The notes beneath the pieces are model-generated. The model saw only the letters and a list, made by a program, of their open reading frames with translations, had not been told where the DNA came from and did not search any database. A stretch of DNA of 64,000 nt from assembly GCA_964563135.1 (NCBI GenBank), contig CAZLWV010000018.1, positions 1 through 64,000 of the forward strand. The letters run 5' to 3'. The translations under genes were made by a program, and so were the position numbers. Shown piece after piece: positions 7,249-16,742 of this stretch. The DNA comes from JAAYAY01 sp964563135. Lineage in GTDB: Bacteria; Planctomycetota; Planctomycetia; Pirellulales; Thermoguttaceae. Every line of letters starts with the position of its first letter. The stretch's first letter is position 1.

Positions 7249-9327
7249 ATGCTGGTAAAGACAACTCCCATGGTTTTGCAGGAGCCTGCAGTGGTCGACG
7301 ACTGGTATGCTGAGCGATGCCGCTCCGGAACGGATGGCGACTACTCGACCCCTCCGCGATGCCCTGGTTTCGTCATCTTGCGACTGACCCTCGTTTCTGC
7401 GTGGTTGGCCGCGGCTGGCTATGCCCAGGCCGCCGGCAGCCACCAGGGGCCGGCCGCGATGGCGGCAACCCCCGACGGATCCACGCTCTTCGTTGCCTGC
7501 TCCGACTCACGCCAGGTCGCCTGGGTCGATACGTCGAGCAGTTCGGTTTCGCGCCGGGTGGCAGTACCCGGAAGCCCCACCGGCCTGGTCCTCGACGCCG
7601 GTCGATCGCAGTTGTTTGTCACCTGCGACGGTTCGCAAAGCTCGATCGTCGTTCTCGACTCCCGCTCGGGAGAAACGCTGCGGGCAATGCCGGCCGGCCA
7701 CCGCCCGCTGCATCCGGTGCTCTCCCCCGACGGCGCTCGCCTCTACGTCTGCGACCAGTTCGACGATCACGTCTCGGTTCTCGCGGCGGATACCGGCGGC
7801 CAGATCCGCCGCGTGCCCGTCGTCCGCCAGCCGGTTGCTGCCGACCTCACCCCCGACGGACGGCACCTGGTCGTGGCCAACCTTCTGCCGAACACCCGCT
7901 CCGACCGCACCTACGACGGGGATGTCGCGGCCGCGGTTACCATCGTCGACACTCAATCCTTTGCCACAAGGAACGTGCGACTGCGACGCGGCTCGCACAG
8001 TCTCCGCGATGTGTGCGTCTCCCCCGACGGGCGGCACGCGCTGGTCACGCACCTGATGGGCAATTTCGACATGGTCCCCTTCCGCGTCGACACCGGCTGG
8101 ATCAATGTCAACGTCGTCAGCGTCATCGATATCGCCAGGGCCGAATTGCTCAGCTCGATCGGCATGGACTACTACGACCTTGGCGTCGGCAATCCCTGGG
8201 ACATCTGCTATTCCGCCGACGGAAAGACCGTCTGCGTCGCCTGTTCCGGCGTGCATCAGCTCTGCGTGATCTCGGAAGAGGAACTCCTCGGCGATTTCGC
8301 TCGTCGCACCATGCAGCCCATGATGGCGGTCTGGCCTATCTACCTGAGCCTCGGCGAAAGTCTCTGGAGACGGATTCCCTTGCCCGGAAAGGGACCTCGC
8401 GGACTGGCAGTTGCCGGCTCCAAGGTCTACGCCGCCCAGTACTTCAGCGACTCGGTTGCCGTCTTCGACCTGAACTCGAAACCGGTCGATCCGTCTTCTG
8501 CACCCCAGTATGTCGACGTGGCCTACCTCGGCAGTTCCGACCTGTCCAGCGGTTCCTATTCCGGCGGATACAGTTCCGCAAATTCCTTCTCCGGCGGTGC
8601 CTACTCGATGGGCAGGCGGGCCTACGACATCTACGAGGTGGCTTCGATCCTCTTGGGACCCAGACCCGAACTGACCCTGGAGCGAAGGGGTGAACTTCTC
8701 TTTCACGACGCCACCATCTGCTACGAGCACTGGCAAAGCTGCGCAAGCTGCCACCCCGATGCTCGCGTCGACGGCCTCAACTGGGACCTCATGAACGATG
8801 ACCAGGGCAATCCAAAGAACACCAAGAGCATGCTCCTGGCCCATGTCACCCCTCCCTCCATGGCCGCTGGAGTCCGCCCAACCGCCGAGATTGCCGTCCG
8901 GGCCGGGATCGAGCACATCCTCTTCTCCGACCGTCCCGAACAAGAGGCCGTTGCCATGGATGCCTACCTGAAATCGCTCCAGCCCGTCCCGAGTCCGCGC
9001 CTTGTGGACGGCCGGCTGAGCGAGGCTGCCGGTCGCGGACAGGAGATCTACCAGCGGCTCAATTGCGCTCGTTGCCATCCTGCCCCGCTCTACACGGACC
9101 TGGCCATGCACAATGTCGGCAGCCGCGGCCGCTACGACTACCATGATCAGTTCGATACGCCCACCCTGGTGGAGGTCTGGCGCACCGCCCCCTATCTCCA
9201 CGACGGGCGCTATCTCACCCTCAAGGAACTCTTCCTTGAGGGCAGCCACGGTTTGAACGCAACGCAGCGCAAGAAACTTGCGCAACAGCAAGTCGACGAC
9301 CTCATCCAGTTCGTCGAATCCCTCTAG
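7249..9327 (+). CDS. secreted YVTN beta-propeller / dihaem cytochrome c protein
   Basis: About 692 residues. A hydrophobic leader (LRLTLVSAWLAAAGYAQA) is followed by repeated YVTN-type propeller blades (PDGSTLFVACSDSRQVAWVD, SPDGARLYVCDQFDDHVSVL, PDGRHLVVANLL), then a C-terminal cytochrome region with two CxxCH haem sites, SCASCHPDAR and NCARCHPAP. This layout matches periplasmic propeller-MauG-like proteins thought to oxidise or transfer electrons outside the cytoplasm; the substrate is unknown. A Ser/Gly-rich linker (SSDLSSGSYSGGYSS) lies in between. The start is uncertain: ATG 7249 is just past the kinase stop, but the leader is buried about 45 residues in, so a later TTG or GTG start near 7378 is possible. 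It is likely co-transcribed with the kinase. Confidence 0.82.
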   Translation: MLVKTTPMVLQEPAVVDDWYAERCRSGTDGDYSTPPRCPGFVILRLTLVSAWLAAAGYAQAAGSHQGPAAMAATPDGSTLFVACSDSRQVAWVDTSSSSVSRRVAVPGSPTGLVLDAGRSQLFVTCDGSQSSIVVLDSRSGETLRAMPAGHRPLHPVLSPDGARLYVCDQFDDHVSVLAADTGGQIRRVPVVRQPVAADLTPDGRHLVVANLLPNTRSDRTYDGDVAAAVTIVDTQSFATRNVRLRRGSHSLRDVCVSPDGRHALVTHLMGNFDMVPFRVDTGWINVNVVSVIDIARAELLSSIGMDYYDLGVGNPWDICYSADGKTVCVACSGVHQLCVISEEELLGDFARRTMQPMMAVWPIYLSLGESLWRRIPLPGKGPRGLAVAGSKVYAAQYFSDSVAVFDLNSKPVDPSSAPQYVDVAYLGSSDLSSGSYSGGYSSANSFSGGAYSMGRRAYDIYEVASILLGPRPELTLERRGELLFHDATICYEHWQSCASCHPDARVDGLNWDLMNDDQGNPKNTKSMLLAHVTPPSMAAGVRPTAEIAVRAGIEHILFSDRPEQEAVAMDAYLKSLQPVPSPRLVDGRLSEAAGRGQEIYQRLNCARCHPAPLYTDLAMHNVGSRGRYDYHDQFDTPTLVEVWRTAPYLHDGRYLTLKELFLEGSHGLNATQRKKLAQQQVDDLIQFVESL

Positions 9328-9485
9328 TACTTTGTTACACCTTAATTCTGGGATCCATGGTGTAGAATCATGCGACAATCGCCGAGCCGTTCCGCAGTCG
9401 CGATTCCAATTCTCAGCTGAGACCAAGCACTACATCCCCTGCCCCCTTCTTCCCGATCCCCAACGCCTGCCCCCCGCACCCGCCC

Positions 9486-10805
9486 ATGTCCCGTCTCGGT
9501 CTCCACGTCATTGCCAAGCCCATCGGGCCGATCTGCAACCTTGCCTGCCAGTACTGTTTCTACCTGGAGAAGGAATCGCTCTATCCCCAGGACGAATCCT
9601 GGAGGATGTCCGACGATACACTCAAGGCCTACGTGCGACAGTATTTTGAGGCCCAGCCTGCCGGCGTGAGCGAAATCGACTTTGCCTTCCAGGGGGGTGA
9701 GCCCACCCTCATGGGCCTCGATTTCTTCCGCCGCGTGGTCCAACTGCAGCAGGAATACGCCCCGCCCGGGGTCCGCATTCGCAATTCCCTGCAAACCAAC
9801 GGTCTGAAGCTCGATGCCCAGTGGTGCCGGTTTCTCAAGGAACACGATTATCTGGTTGGATTGTCGATCGACGGCCCTGCCGATCTCCACGACCGCTGCC
9901 GCGTCGACCGCAGCGGCGAGGGAACCCACGGCCGGGTGATGCGGGCCATGACAACCCTCCAGGAACACCAGGTCGAGTTCAACGCCCTGGTTTGCGTCAC
10001 CCGCTACAATGCCAATCACCCGCAGCGCGTGTATCGCTTCCTGCGCGACCACGGCGTCGACTTCATCCAGTTCATTCCCATTGTCCAGCCGCTGCCGGGC
10101 GTCTCGCCTTGGGGGCCGCCGCCGCGGGATCGACCGCTCGAAGAACTCGTCACGCCGCGGAGCGTGCTGCCCGACCAGTTTGGCCGCTTCCTGATCGCCG
10201 TGTTCGAAGAGTGGGTCCATGCCGACGTTGGGCGGATTTTCGTCCGCGATTTCGACCAGGCGCTTGCCGCATGGACGGGGGCGGCGGCCACTCTCTGCGT
10301 ATACGCCGAAACCTGCGGCCGCGCGACGGCCATCGAACACAACGGCGACCTCTACAGTTGCGATCACTACGTATTCCCGGAATTCCGCCTCGGCAATATC
10401 CGCGAGACGTCGATTCGCGAGCTTGCCGATTCCCCTGACCAGCAGCGGTTCGGCCGCGACAAACTCGACCGCCTGCCCGAGTGCTGCAGAACCTGCTCCG
10501 TCCGCTTCGCCTGCAACGGGGCCTGCCCCAAAGACCGCTTCCTCTGGGCCCCCGATGGCCAGTTCGGCCTGAACTACCTCTGCGCCGGGCTCAAGATGTT
10601 CTTCGAGCATATCGATCCGTGCATGCAGTTCATGGCCGGCGAGTTGAAAGCAGGACGCCCTGCCGCCGGAATCATGCGGCGGTTCCGTGCGGAAGAACAA
10701 CGCGTCAAGCAGCAAGCCGAAGCGGCAGGCCGCCCCCTGCGGCGCAACGATCCCTGCCCTTGCGGCTCCGGCAAGAAATACAAGAATTGCTGCATGCACC
10801 GATGA
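9486..10805 (+). CDS. anaerobic sulfatase-maturating radical SAM enzyme
   Basis: A 439-residue radical SAM protein. The 4Fe-4S/SAM motif CNLACQYCFYLEK near residue 20 and the AFQGGEPTLMG block are characteristic of anSME enzymes, which convert an active-site Cys or Ser of sulfatases to formylglycine. A C-terminal SPASM region has Cys clusters (CYAETC.., CRTCSVRFACNGACPKDRF) for auxiliary Fe-S clusters. The last residues form a SEC-C zinc motif (NDPCPCGSGKKYKNCC), an addition also found on SecA and other proteins. Planctomycetes carry many sulfatases, but none is in this window, so the client is elsewhere. No clear Shine-Dalgarno precedes the ATG. Confidence 0.93.
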   Translation: MSRLGLHVIAKPIGPICNLACQYCFYLEKESLYPQDESWRMSDDTLKAYVRQYFEAQPAGVSEIDFAFQGGEPTLMGLDFFRRVVQLQQEYAPPGVRIRNSLQTNGLKLDAQWCRFLKEHDYLVGLSIDGPADLHDRCRVDRSGEGTHGRVMRAMTTLQEHQVEFNALVCVTRYNANHPQRVYRFLRDHGVDFIQFIPIVQPLPGVSPWGPPPRDRPLEELVTPRSVLPDQFGRFLIAVFEEWVHADVGRIFVRDFDQALAAWTGAAATLCVYAETCGRATAIEHNGDLYSCDHYVFPEFRLGNIRETSIRELADSPDQQRFGRDKLDRLPECCRTCSVRFACNGACPKDRFLWAPDGQFGLNYLCAGLKMFFEHIDPCMQFMAGELKAGRPAAGIMRRFRAEEQRVKQQAEAAGRPLRRNDPCPCGSGKKYKNCCMHR

Positions 10806-10894
10806 CTTGCTCCACCATGACGGCCCACGGTCCGCTGGTTCGCTGCTTGCTTCGTTTCCAGCGCGCCCTCCAGCTTGCTGGAGGATGGACAAGG

Positions 10895-10924
10895 TTGACG
10901 GCGGACAACAGATTCCGTTATGCT
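10895..10924 (+). promoter_or_regulatory. candidate sigma-70 promoter
   Basis: TTGACG at 10895-10900 and TATGCT at 10919-10924 are separated by 18 bp, a good match to -35/-10 elements. It would drive pyrF through a long leader. Confidence 0.4.
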
Positions 10925-10934
10925 CTTGCCTCAG

Positions 10935-10970
10935 CAAGTCCGGCCTGCCGCTGGCGGCGGGTTGGACTTG
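10935..10970 (+). other. stable hairpin in the pyrF leader
   Basis: CAAGTCC (10935-10941) pairs with GGACTTG (10964-10970); after a 2x2 internal loop a GC-rich inner stem of about 8 bp follows. It lies about 10 bp downstream of the promoter candidate and has no T tract, so it is a structured leader element rather than a terminator. Function is unknown. Confidence 0.4.
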
Positions 10971-11187
10971 CCGAGGTGGTACCACGAGGAACTGTTCACT
11001 CCGACGCCCTTCTTTGCAGACTTCCTGTTGGCCTTTGCGCTGCCAGTGCCCGAGGGCGACGGGCGGAAGCCCGGCCTTTCCCGGTCTCCCCTTGGGTGGC
11101 CGTGAGCGTCCTGCTGGCAGGCATCGGTGATGCGGCTGGTTTAAGCCAACGGACACGAGGGAATCGCCTCCCCGAGACTCGGAGATC

Positions 11188-12123
11188 ATGAGAATGAACT
11201 ACGCAGACCGTTTGAGCGCCGCTGTCGAGCGATGCAAAAATCCCGTGCTCGTGGGGCTCGATCCGCGGCTGGAATCGTTGCCTTCCCGTCTGGTGGCCGC
11301 CACGGGCAGCGAAACCCCGGCCCAGAAAGCCGCTGCCTACGAGGAATTCTGCCGCGGCGTGATCGACGTCGTCGCCTCCCTGGTTCCGGCGGTGAAGCCG
11401 CAGGCTGCCTTCTTTGAGCAGTTGGGACCGGACGGCATGGTTGCCCTCGGCCGCATCCTCCGCTATGCCGGCCAGAAAGGGCTCCTGGTGATCCTCGACG
11501 GCAAACGCAACGATATCGGCTCCACTGCGGTCGCCTATGCCGAGGGCATTCTCGGCTCGGCCGATCGCAGCCCCTGGGGAGCCGACGCCCTGACGGTCAG
11601 TCCCTACCTGGGCGACGACAGTCTCCGACCGTTTGTCGACGTGGCGATCCGCCGCGAGGCCGGGATTTATGTGCTCGTCAAAACATCCAATCCGGGTGGG
11701 GCGATGTTCCAGGATCTCCTTGCCGACGGCAAACGCCTCTACGAGCACGTCGGCGGTTTTGTGAACCAGCTTGCCCAGGAAACCGCCGGCCAATGCGGCT
11801 ACGGGGCGGTGGGGGCCGTCGTCGGGGCGACCTGGCCGGAACAACTGTCCCAGTTGCGCTCCGCCATGCCGCAGACCTGGTTCCTCGTCCCCGGATTTGG
11901 CAGTCAGGGCGGCACGGCCGTCGACGTGGCCCCCGCGTTTGACGAGCACGGGCTGGGGGCCATCATCAACAATTCCCGGGGAATCCTGTTCGCCTACAAG
12001 CAGCCCGCGTATTCCCATCGCTTTGGCGAAGATCGCTGGCAGGATGCCGTCGAGGCGGCCACCCGCGACATGATCGATCGCCTGGCCGCCGATACTCCCG
12101 CCGGCCGCCTTGGCAACTCATAG
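11188..12123 (+). CDS. pyrF: orotidine 5'-phosphate decarboxylase (type 2)
   Basis: A 311-residue enzyme catalysing the last step of de novo UMP synthesis, OMP to UMP plus CO2. The catalytic block ILDGKRNDIGST carries the Lys/Asp array, preceded by NPVLVGLDPRL and AVKPQAAFFEQ; the phosphate-binding end is VPGFGSQGG plus INNSRGILF. The length, over 300 residues, and the GKRNDIGSTA form indicate the longer type 2 OMPDC found in planctomycetes, mycobacteria and others. ATG 11188 has GGAG 7 nt upstream. The gene is followed after 20 bp by msrB. No other pyrimidine genes are nearby. Confidence 0.95.
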   Translation: MRMNYADRLSAAVERCKNPVLVGLDPRLESLPSRLVAATGSETPAQKAAAYEEFCRGVIDVVASLVPAVKPQAAFFEQLGPDGMVALGRILRYAGQKGLLVILDGKRNDIGSTAVAYAEGILGSADRSPWGADALTVSPYLGDDSLRPFVDVAIRREAGIYVLVKTSNPGGAMFQDLLADGKRLYEHVGGFVNQLAQETAGQCGYGAVGAVVGATWPEQLSQLRSAMPQTWFLVPGFGSQGGTAVDVAPAFDEHGLGAIINNSRGILFAYKQPAYSHRFGEDRWQDAVEAATRDMIDRLAADTPAGRLGNS

Positions 12124-12143
12124 CTCGCGCCTACAATTCTCCC

Positions 12144-12806
12144 ATGCTGTCTCCTACGACCCGTCGCAGTCTCCTCCTGTCCGGCTGCCTGGCACTGGCC
12201 CTTGCGGGCTGCACTGCCCAGGATCCGTCGCGATCCGACCTCCTCGTTTCTCCCGCAGACACCGCAGGGGCAGCTTCGCCCGGAATGACCGTCTCCCCTG
12301 TTTCTCCCGGCGTCACATCGCTGCCGGTAATCCCCGTGGTCGAGGAGCCGAAGATGAAGGAACCCACCGGCCAGTCCACCCGGTTTCCCGTTCAGAAGAC
12401 GGAGCAGGAGTGGAAGGCCCTCCTCACACCCGAGCAGTACCGGATCACGCGGCTGAAAGGAACCGAGCGAGCCTTCACGGGCAAGTACTGGAACACGAAG
12501 ACTCCCGGCACCTACCGATGTGTCTGCTGCGGCCGGGACCTGTTCGTCTCCGACGCCAAGTTTGAATCCGGTTGCGGCTGGCCGAGCTTCTTTCAGGCGG
12601 TCGACGACAAGGCCATCGTCACCCAGCCCGACAACTCCATTCCGCCCCCCCGCCTGGAGATCATGTGTGCCAACTGCGGTGCCCACCTCGGCCACGTCTT
12701 CGAAGACGGTCCGCCTCCGACAGGCCTGCGATTCTGTGTCAACTCGGGCGCTGTCAAGCTCGTCGAACCTCAGGCAGACTCCCATCGCCAGCCCAGCTCA
12801 CGGTGA
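12144..12806 (+). CDS. msrB: lipoprotein peptide-methionine (R)-S-oxide reductase
   Basis: A 220-residue MsrB with an N-terminal lipoprotein signal (LLLSGCLALALAGCTAQD, lipobox ALAGC) and a Ser/Pro linker of about 60 residues. The enzyme domain follows: FPVQKTEQEWKALLTPEQY, GKYWNTKTPGTYRCVCCG, GCGWPSFF, MCANCGAHLGHVF and the catalytic Cys in LRFCVNSGAV. Two CxxC pairs bind structural zinc. It would repair methionine-R-sulfoxide in proteins outside the cytoplasm. Most MsrB enzymes are cytoplasmic, so membrane anchoring here points to envelope oxidative-damage repair, consistent with the exported superoxide dismutase at 58677. Reductant supply is not evident. It is probably co-transcribed with pyrF. 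Confidence 0.92.
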   Translation: MLSPTTRRSLLLSGCLALALAGCTAQDPSRSDLLVSPADTAGAASPGMTVSPVSPGVTSLPVIPVVEEPKMKEPTGQSTRFPVQKTEQEWKALLTPEQYRITRLKGTERAFTGKYWNTKTPGTYRCVCCGRDLFVSDAKFESGCGWPSFFQAVDDKAIVTQPDNSIPPPRLEIMCANCGAHLGHVFEDGPPPTGLRFCVNSGAVKLVEPQADSHRQPSSR

Positions 12807-12860
12807 ACCGCAGCAGGTGATGCCCACACAGTCTTCCGTTCCGCTGGAACCGCACACCGG

Positions 12861-14408
12861 TCACCCGGCCGGCTGATACCGCGTGTGCAGCAGCTCGTGC
12901 GATAGCGGGCTGAGTGGTTTTCCCAAGAACTCCGCGTAGATCGCCTTGACGTTCGGATTGTCGGCGCTGCAGCGAATCGTCTGCCTCTCGTCCTTCGCGT
13001 AGAGGCCATCGATCCGCTTCTGCCGCAGAGCGTCGTCCGGCCGCCCGTTTCCGCCCGGCTTGGGCTGCCCGCCCCCGCCGATGCAACCGCCGGGGCAGGC
13101 CATGACCTCCACGAAGTCGTACTTCACATTCCCCTTGAGGATCTCGTCCAGAAGCGGGCGCGCTGTTGCCGTTCCGTGAGCCACGGCCACGCGAAGGGGC
13201 CGGCCGTCGATCTCCACCGAGGCCTCGCGGACCCCCGTCAGCCCACGAACCGGTTCGAATTCCAGCAGCGTGGCCGGTGCTTGTGTGCCCGTCCGATACC
13301 ACCAGACGGCCCGGAGCGTTGCCTCCATGACTCCGCCCGTATTGCCGAAGATGATTCCACCGCCGCTTCCCCGCCCCATCATCGAATCGTACTCGGCATC
13401 GGGAAGCTCGTGGAACCGGATGCGGCTCTCGAAGATCCACTGCGCCAGCTCACGGCAGGTCAGCGCGTAATCCATGTCGCGGATCGTCTCGTCCTTCAGA
13501 TAGCGCCCCGCCGCATTCATCTCCGGCCGCAGGACTTCGAACTTCTTGGCCGTGCAGGGCGTGAGGGCCACGTTCACGATCGTCTTGGGATCGATCCCGT
13601 TCTTCTTGGCAAACCAGGTCTTGATCGCTGCTCCCTGGATCATCACCGGACTCTTTGTCGTCGAAAGATTGGGAAGCAGAGACGGATAGAAGGTCTCAGC
13701 GAAACTCACCCATGCCGGGCAGCAGCTTGTGAACTGGGGAAGGGCCGGTTTCGACGCACCGTCGGCCTCCAGCCGCTTGAGCAGTTCATTGGCTTCTTCC
13801 ACCACGGTCACATCGGCGGCAAAGGTCGTGTCCAGCACGCGGTGGAACCCGATCCGCCGTAGTGCTTCGACCATCTTCCCTTCACAATCGGCGCCCGGTT
13901 CCAGACCAAACGATTCTCCCAGCGCAACCCGCACTGCCGGCGACGTGGAGGCGATCAGCACCAGGTCTTTCATCTCCGTCATCCGGCGGATGCGCGGATA
14001 CTCGATCCGTTCCGTCATTCCGCCCCGCTTGCACATGTTGGTGCACTGGCCGCAATGAATACAGACGGCCTTCTTCTGCTCCACCGCCGCCTTCGAGTAA
14101 TGCGACACCGTCATCTGGTCCGTGCACGTCTCGTCGCAGTGTCCGCATTTCTGGCAGAGATACTCGTGCAGCAGAATCGACGGATTGTCTGGATCGACCC
14201 GAACGGGATCGATCTCCTCGCGGGCGGCCCTCTTGGCCTCCTTGTATTCCTTGAAGTTCGGATGCCCTCCCAGTCCCCAGGGCGGCCCTGATTCCGCAGC
14301 CGACGAGGCCTCGGCGCTGGCCGCCAGCCGTGAAAGACCGCCACTGAGCAGCAGTCCCGTCCCCAACACACCCGACTGCATCATTCGTCGTCGACTGATA
14401 TTCCTCAT
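12861..14408 (-). CDS. Tat-exported [FeFe] hydrogenase
   Basis: A 515-residue [FeFe] hydrogenase catalytic subunit. A Tat-type signal (NISRRRMMQSGVLGTGLLLS) precedes two [4Fe-4S] ferredoxin motifs (CQKCGHCDETC and CIHCGQCTNMC). The H-cluster domain has L1 FTSCCPAW, L2 LTPCTAKKFE and L3 EVMACPGGCIGGGGQP, so all four H-cluster Cys are present. In L2 the usual Met before PC is Thr. The small-subunit-like C-terminal helix (YAEFLGKPLSPLSHELLHTRY) is fused. It likely acts on the periplasmic side for H2 uptake or evolution; the partner is unknown. The start at ATG 14408 is chosen because the Arg-Arg motif then falls at residues 6-7. It lies about 4 kb from the bifurcating-type operon on the opposite strand. 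Phylogenetic group B is a guess. Confidence 0.88.
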   Translation of the reverse strand: MRNISRRRMMQSGVLGTGLLLSGGLSRLAASAEASSAAESGPPWGLGGHPNFKEYKEAKRAAREEIDPVRVDPDNPSILLHEYLCQKCGHCDETCTDQMTVSHYSKAAVEQKKAVCIHCGQCTNMCKRGGMTERIEYPRIRRMTEMKDLVLIASTSPAVRVALGESFGLEPGADCEGKMVEALRRIGFHRVLDTTFAADVTVVEEANELLKRLEADGASKPALPQFTSCCPAWVSFAETFYPSLLPNLSTTKSPVMIQGAAIKTWFAKKNGIDPKTIVNVALTPCTAKKFEVLRPEMNAAGRYLKDETIRDMDYALTCRELAQWIFESRIRFHELPDAEYDSMMGRGSGGGIIFGNTGGVMEATLRAVWWYRTGTQAPATLLEFEPVRGLTGVREASVEIDGRPLRVAVAHGTATARPLLDEILKGNVKYDFVEVMACPGGCIGGGGQPKPGGNGRPDDALRQKRIDGLYAKDERQTIRCSADNPNVKAIYAEFLGKPLSPLSHELLHTRYQPAG

Positions 14409-14592
14409 GTTCCACTCGCTCCACAGAAGTGTTGGTGATCGGCCGTTCGCCAGACGGCTTTGTGACAACCGTGACTGTCAATAAACCTTGGATTGCCGCA
14501 TTTGCGCAGTGGTTCATAGGCTACTGGAAACACCGGCCGCGATCAAGGACAACCGCCCAGAACGACACGAATTCGGACGCTCCAGCTATGCA

Positions 14593-16683
14593 TCACTCCA
14601 CCCACACCATTCGCATCCGCATCGGCTCCAGCGGCACCGTCAGCCGGCCGTCGGCGCAGGGCAACGCTTCCCCGCTCAGGGCGTCCTTCGCTCCGCGGGG
14701 CGTCGCGCCGATTCGACCAACGTCCAACTTGACCTCGGCCGTGGCCCGCTCGCCGGCCGACAGGTTGGAAACAACCAGCAGGGCCCGTCCCACCCTGCCG
14801 CCGTCTGCCGGGTGGACGTACAGGCTCACACGCACCGATTCCGGCCCGACAGCGGTCAGAGGGTCTTCTTCCCAGTAGGGGTGCCACTGGGCCTTGTCGA
14901 CCTCGAAACGGGTCATCACGTCCCAGATCGGCGCCATCTTCTCCAGTGCCGCCAGACCGCACGGTCGCACCCGCACGTCGTGCAGCAACGAAACCGCCAG
15001 AGCGTGGTTGTAGGTCCAGTGCGGCGGCCGCTCGTAGGCCAGGAACTCGCACGGTACCCCGTAGTTGCGCCCCATGAACTCGGCCCGGAACGCGTCCAGC
15101 GGCAGGTTCTTCAACGGATCCCCCGCCAGACTGCCCCCCGCGAACTGCTCCCCGTCCCAGTAGCAGTCCGTGAATGCCAGGGTCGGCGTCACGCAGCATG
15201 TGCTCTGGTGCGCGCTGATCAGGCCCCCCTGGGGATGAAACATGCCGTACAGCCGTTGCATCAATCGCCGCACTCCGAATATCGGATAGGTTGGATGCAG
15301 TCTGCCGTCCGCCCCCCGATAGCCGCAGCCGTGCCGCTCGTTGCAGCAACCCCAGGGCGAGATCGTACCGTCCAGGTACAGCCCGTCGTACCCGTAGCGT
15401 TTCCTCGCCTCTTCGATCCCGTCGGCCAGCCGGTCCGCCCAGACGCTGTTGTAGCACACCCTGAAATCCCGCTGCTCGGGATGGCGATACCAGCCCGGCA
15501 GGATCTCTCCGTCGGCGTTCTTGACGAGCACCTCGTCCGAGAGTTCTGCCCACTCCGGCGCCAGCGGCGACAGTTCATATCCGTGATAGACCAGCACCTT
15601 CATCCCGCGCCGGTGGCACCCATCCACGATCTTTCGAAACTCGGCCTCGGGCGTCGTCATCGGATAGTTTTGGATCGGCGCCCAGTCCTCGTGGAACACG
15701 GCGGTCTTGACACCAAGTTCTGCCGCCCGGTCAAGCGTGGCCTCCGGATTGCGATCCGGAAACGCACGATGGCACAGCCACCACTCCTTGGGAACCGGCA
15801 GGGTCGAACCGACCCCCAGCTCAGGCACGTGCCAGACCCGCCACTGGTGAAAATCGGCCGGCCAGGGTTTGACCGGTGTGGCCTGAATGCCGAACGTAAA
15901 CGTGGCCGGCAACCTCAGGGCCGAGTCGGCCAGGTGCATGCGGAGCAGCACCTCGTTTTCCTCCACAACCACCTCGATTGCAGCGTCGGCCTTTTCCGGC
16001 TGCCACCCCTTGTCCGACTCCGCAAACCAGCCCAGGCCGCTCTCCTCATTCCCCAGCCAGATGAACGGCTTGAACGGCAGTGTGAGCCCCGTTTCGGCCA
16101 ACTGGCCGCTGTTCTTGGCGCCGCCCCAACTGCCGGGGAAGTAGTGATACAGACCCACTCGTTCCCGCCGCAGCGGCACCTCGAGCCACAACCGCTCGAG
16201 CTTCGGCGCCGTTTTGTACTGGGGCAGCACAACTGCGTCGATCCGTATCATCCCGTCCAGGTCGATCCGCGTTGTCGTGTTGACGATCAACTTGTCCCCC
16301 GCTTGCCAGCCGGTAACGACCGCTTGTGCCGGTTCGGCGCGAAACACGAAATTGCCTCCCCGTTTCCACTCGATCGCCGCGCCGTCGGCCTGCCCGACCA
16401 GGCGGATCGGCGCGCTGAGCATCTCCTGGTTCGCGGTCACGATCGAACTGGGAAGGGCCGTGCCGGCCAGCGTGTGCCTGCGGCCCCACACTCCGACCTC
16501 GACGCCCGTGGGCTTCTCTTCCACGGTCACCGCCGACCACGGCGCAATCAGCTTGGGAGCTTCTTCCCCGCACACTCTTGGAGCCCGCACCATCGCGCCG
16601 GCGATCAGGCAGGCTGCAAGACCCGCCAGATACGCCCCTTGCCCGCGCTGCCTGCCGATCTGCCCTCGATTTGCCGCAATCAT
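14593..16683 (-). CDS. secreted glycoside hydrolase-like protein (DUF6067/GH123_N-like)
   Basis: A 696-residue exported protein. A leader (AYLAGLAACLIAGAMV) is followed by a beta-sandwich-like N-terminal half that includes FKPFIWLGNEESGLGWFAES and DKGWQ, a pattern seen in DUF6067/GH123-related proteins. A TIM-barrel-like half has AVFHEDWAPIQNYP, KVLVYHGYELSP and YGYDGLYLDGTISPWGCCN, with acidic residues (YLDG) at the place of a catalytic Asp in such barrels. It probably cleaves a carbohydrate outside the cytoplasm; the substrate cannot be read. The start is at 16683, with GAGGAAA upstream. It is 60 bp downstream of the secreted methyltransferase gene on the same strand. Confidence 0.72.
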   Translation of the reverse strand: MIAANRGQIGRQRGQGAYLAGLAACLIAGAMVRAPRVCGEEAPKLIAPWSAVTVEEKPTGVEVGVWGRRHTLAGTALPSSIVTANQEMLSAPIRLVGQADGAAIEWKRGGNFVFRAEPAQAVVTGWQAGDKLIVNTTTRIDLDGMIRIDAVVLPQYKTAPKLERLWLEVPLRRERVGLYHYFPGSWGGAKNSGQLAETGLTLPFKPFIWLGNEESGLGWFAESDKGWQPEKADAAIEVVVEENEVLLRMHLADSALRLPATFTFGIQATPVKPWPADFHQWRVWHVPELGVGSTLPVPKEWWLCHRAFPDRNPEATLDRAAELGVKTAVFHEDWAPIQNYPMTTPEAEFRKIVDGCHRRGMKVLVYHGYELSPLAPEWAELSDEVLVKNADGEILPGWYRHPEQRDFRVCYNSVWADRLADGIEEARKRYGYDGLYLDGTISPWGCCNERHGCGYRGADGRLHPTYPIFGVRRLMQRLYGMFHPQGGLISAHQSTCCVTPTLAFTDCYWDGEQFAGGSLAGDPLKNLPLDAFRAEFMGRNYGVPCEFLAYERPPHWTYNHALAVSLLHDVRVRPCGLAALEKMAPIWDVMTRFEVDKAQWHPYWEEDPLTAVGPESVRVSLYVHPADGGRVGRALLVVSNLSAGERATAEVKLDVGRIGATPRGAKDALSGEALPCADGRLTVPLEPMRMRMVWVE

Positions 16684-16742
16684 GTCCGTTTCCTCCCCAT
16701 GCCGATTCCCGGAAAAGCAGTCGTCCAGGCCGATTGTACCAG

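Larger units (their letters stand above)
10806..11187. other. pyrF upstream region
   Basis: No gene is supported. The stretch holds a promoter candidate at 10895-10924 and a GC-rich hairpin at 10935-10970, leaving a leader of roughly 250 nt before pyrF. A 61-codon frame at 10920-11105 has no recognised features. Confidence 0.4.

Noticed and set aside
14450..14485. Promoter with a perfect TTGACA before the exported hydrogenase
   Set aside because: No -10 box is present at a suitable distance.
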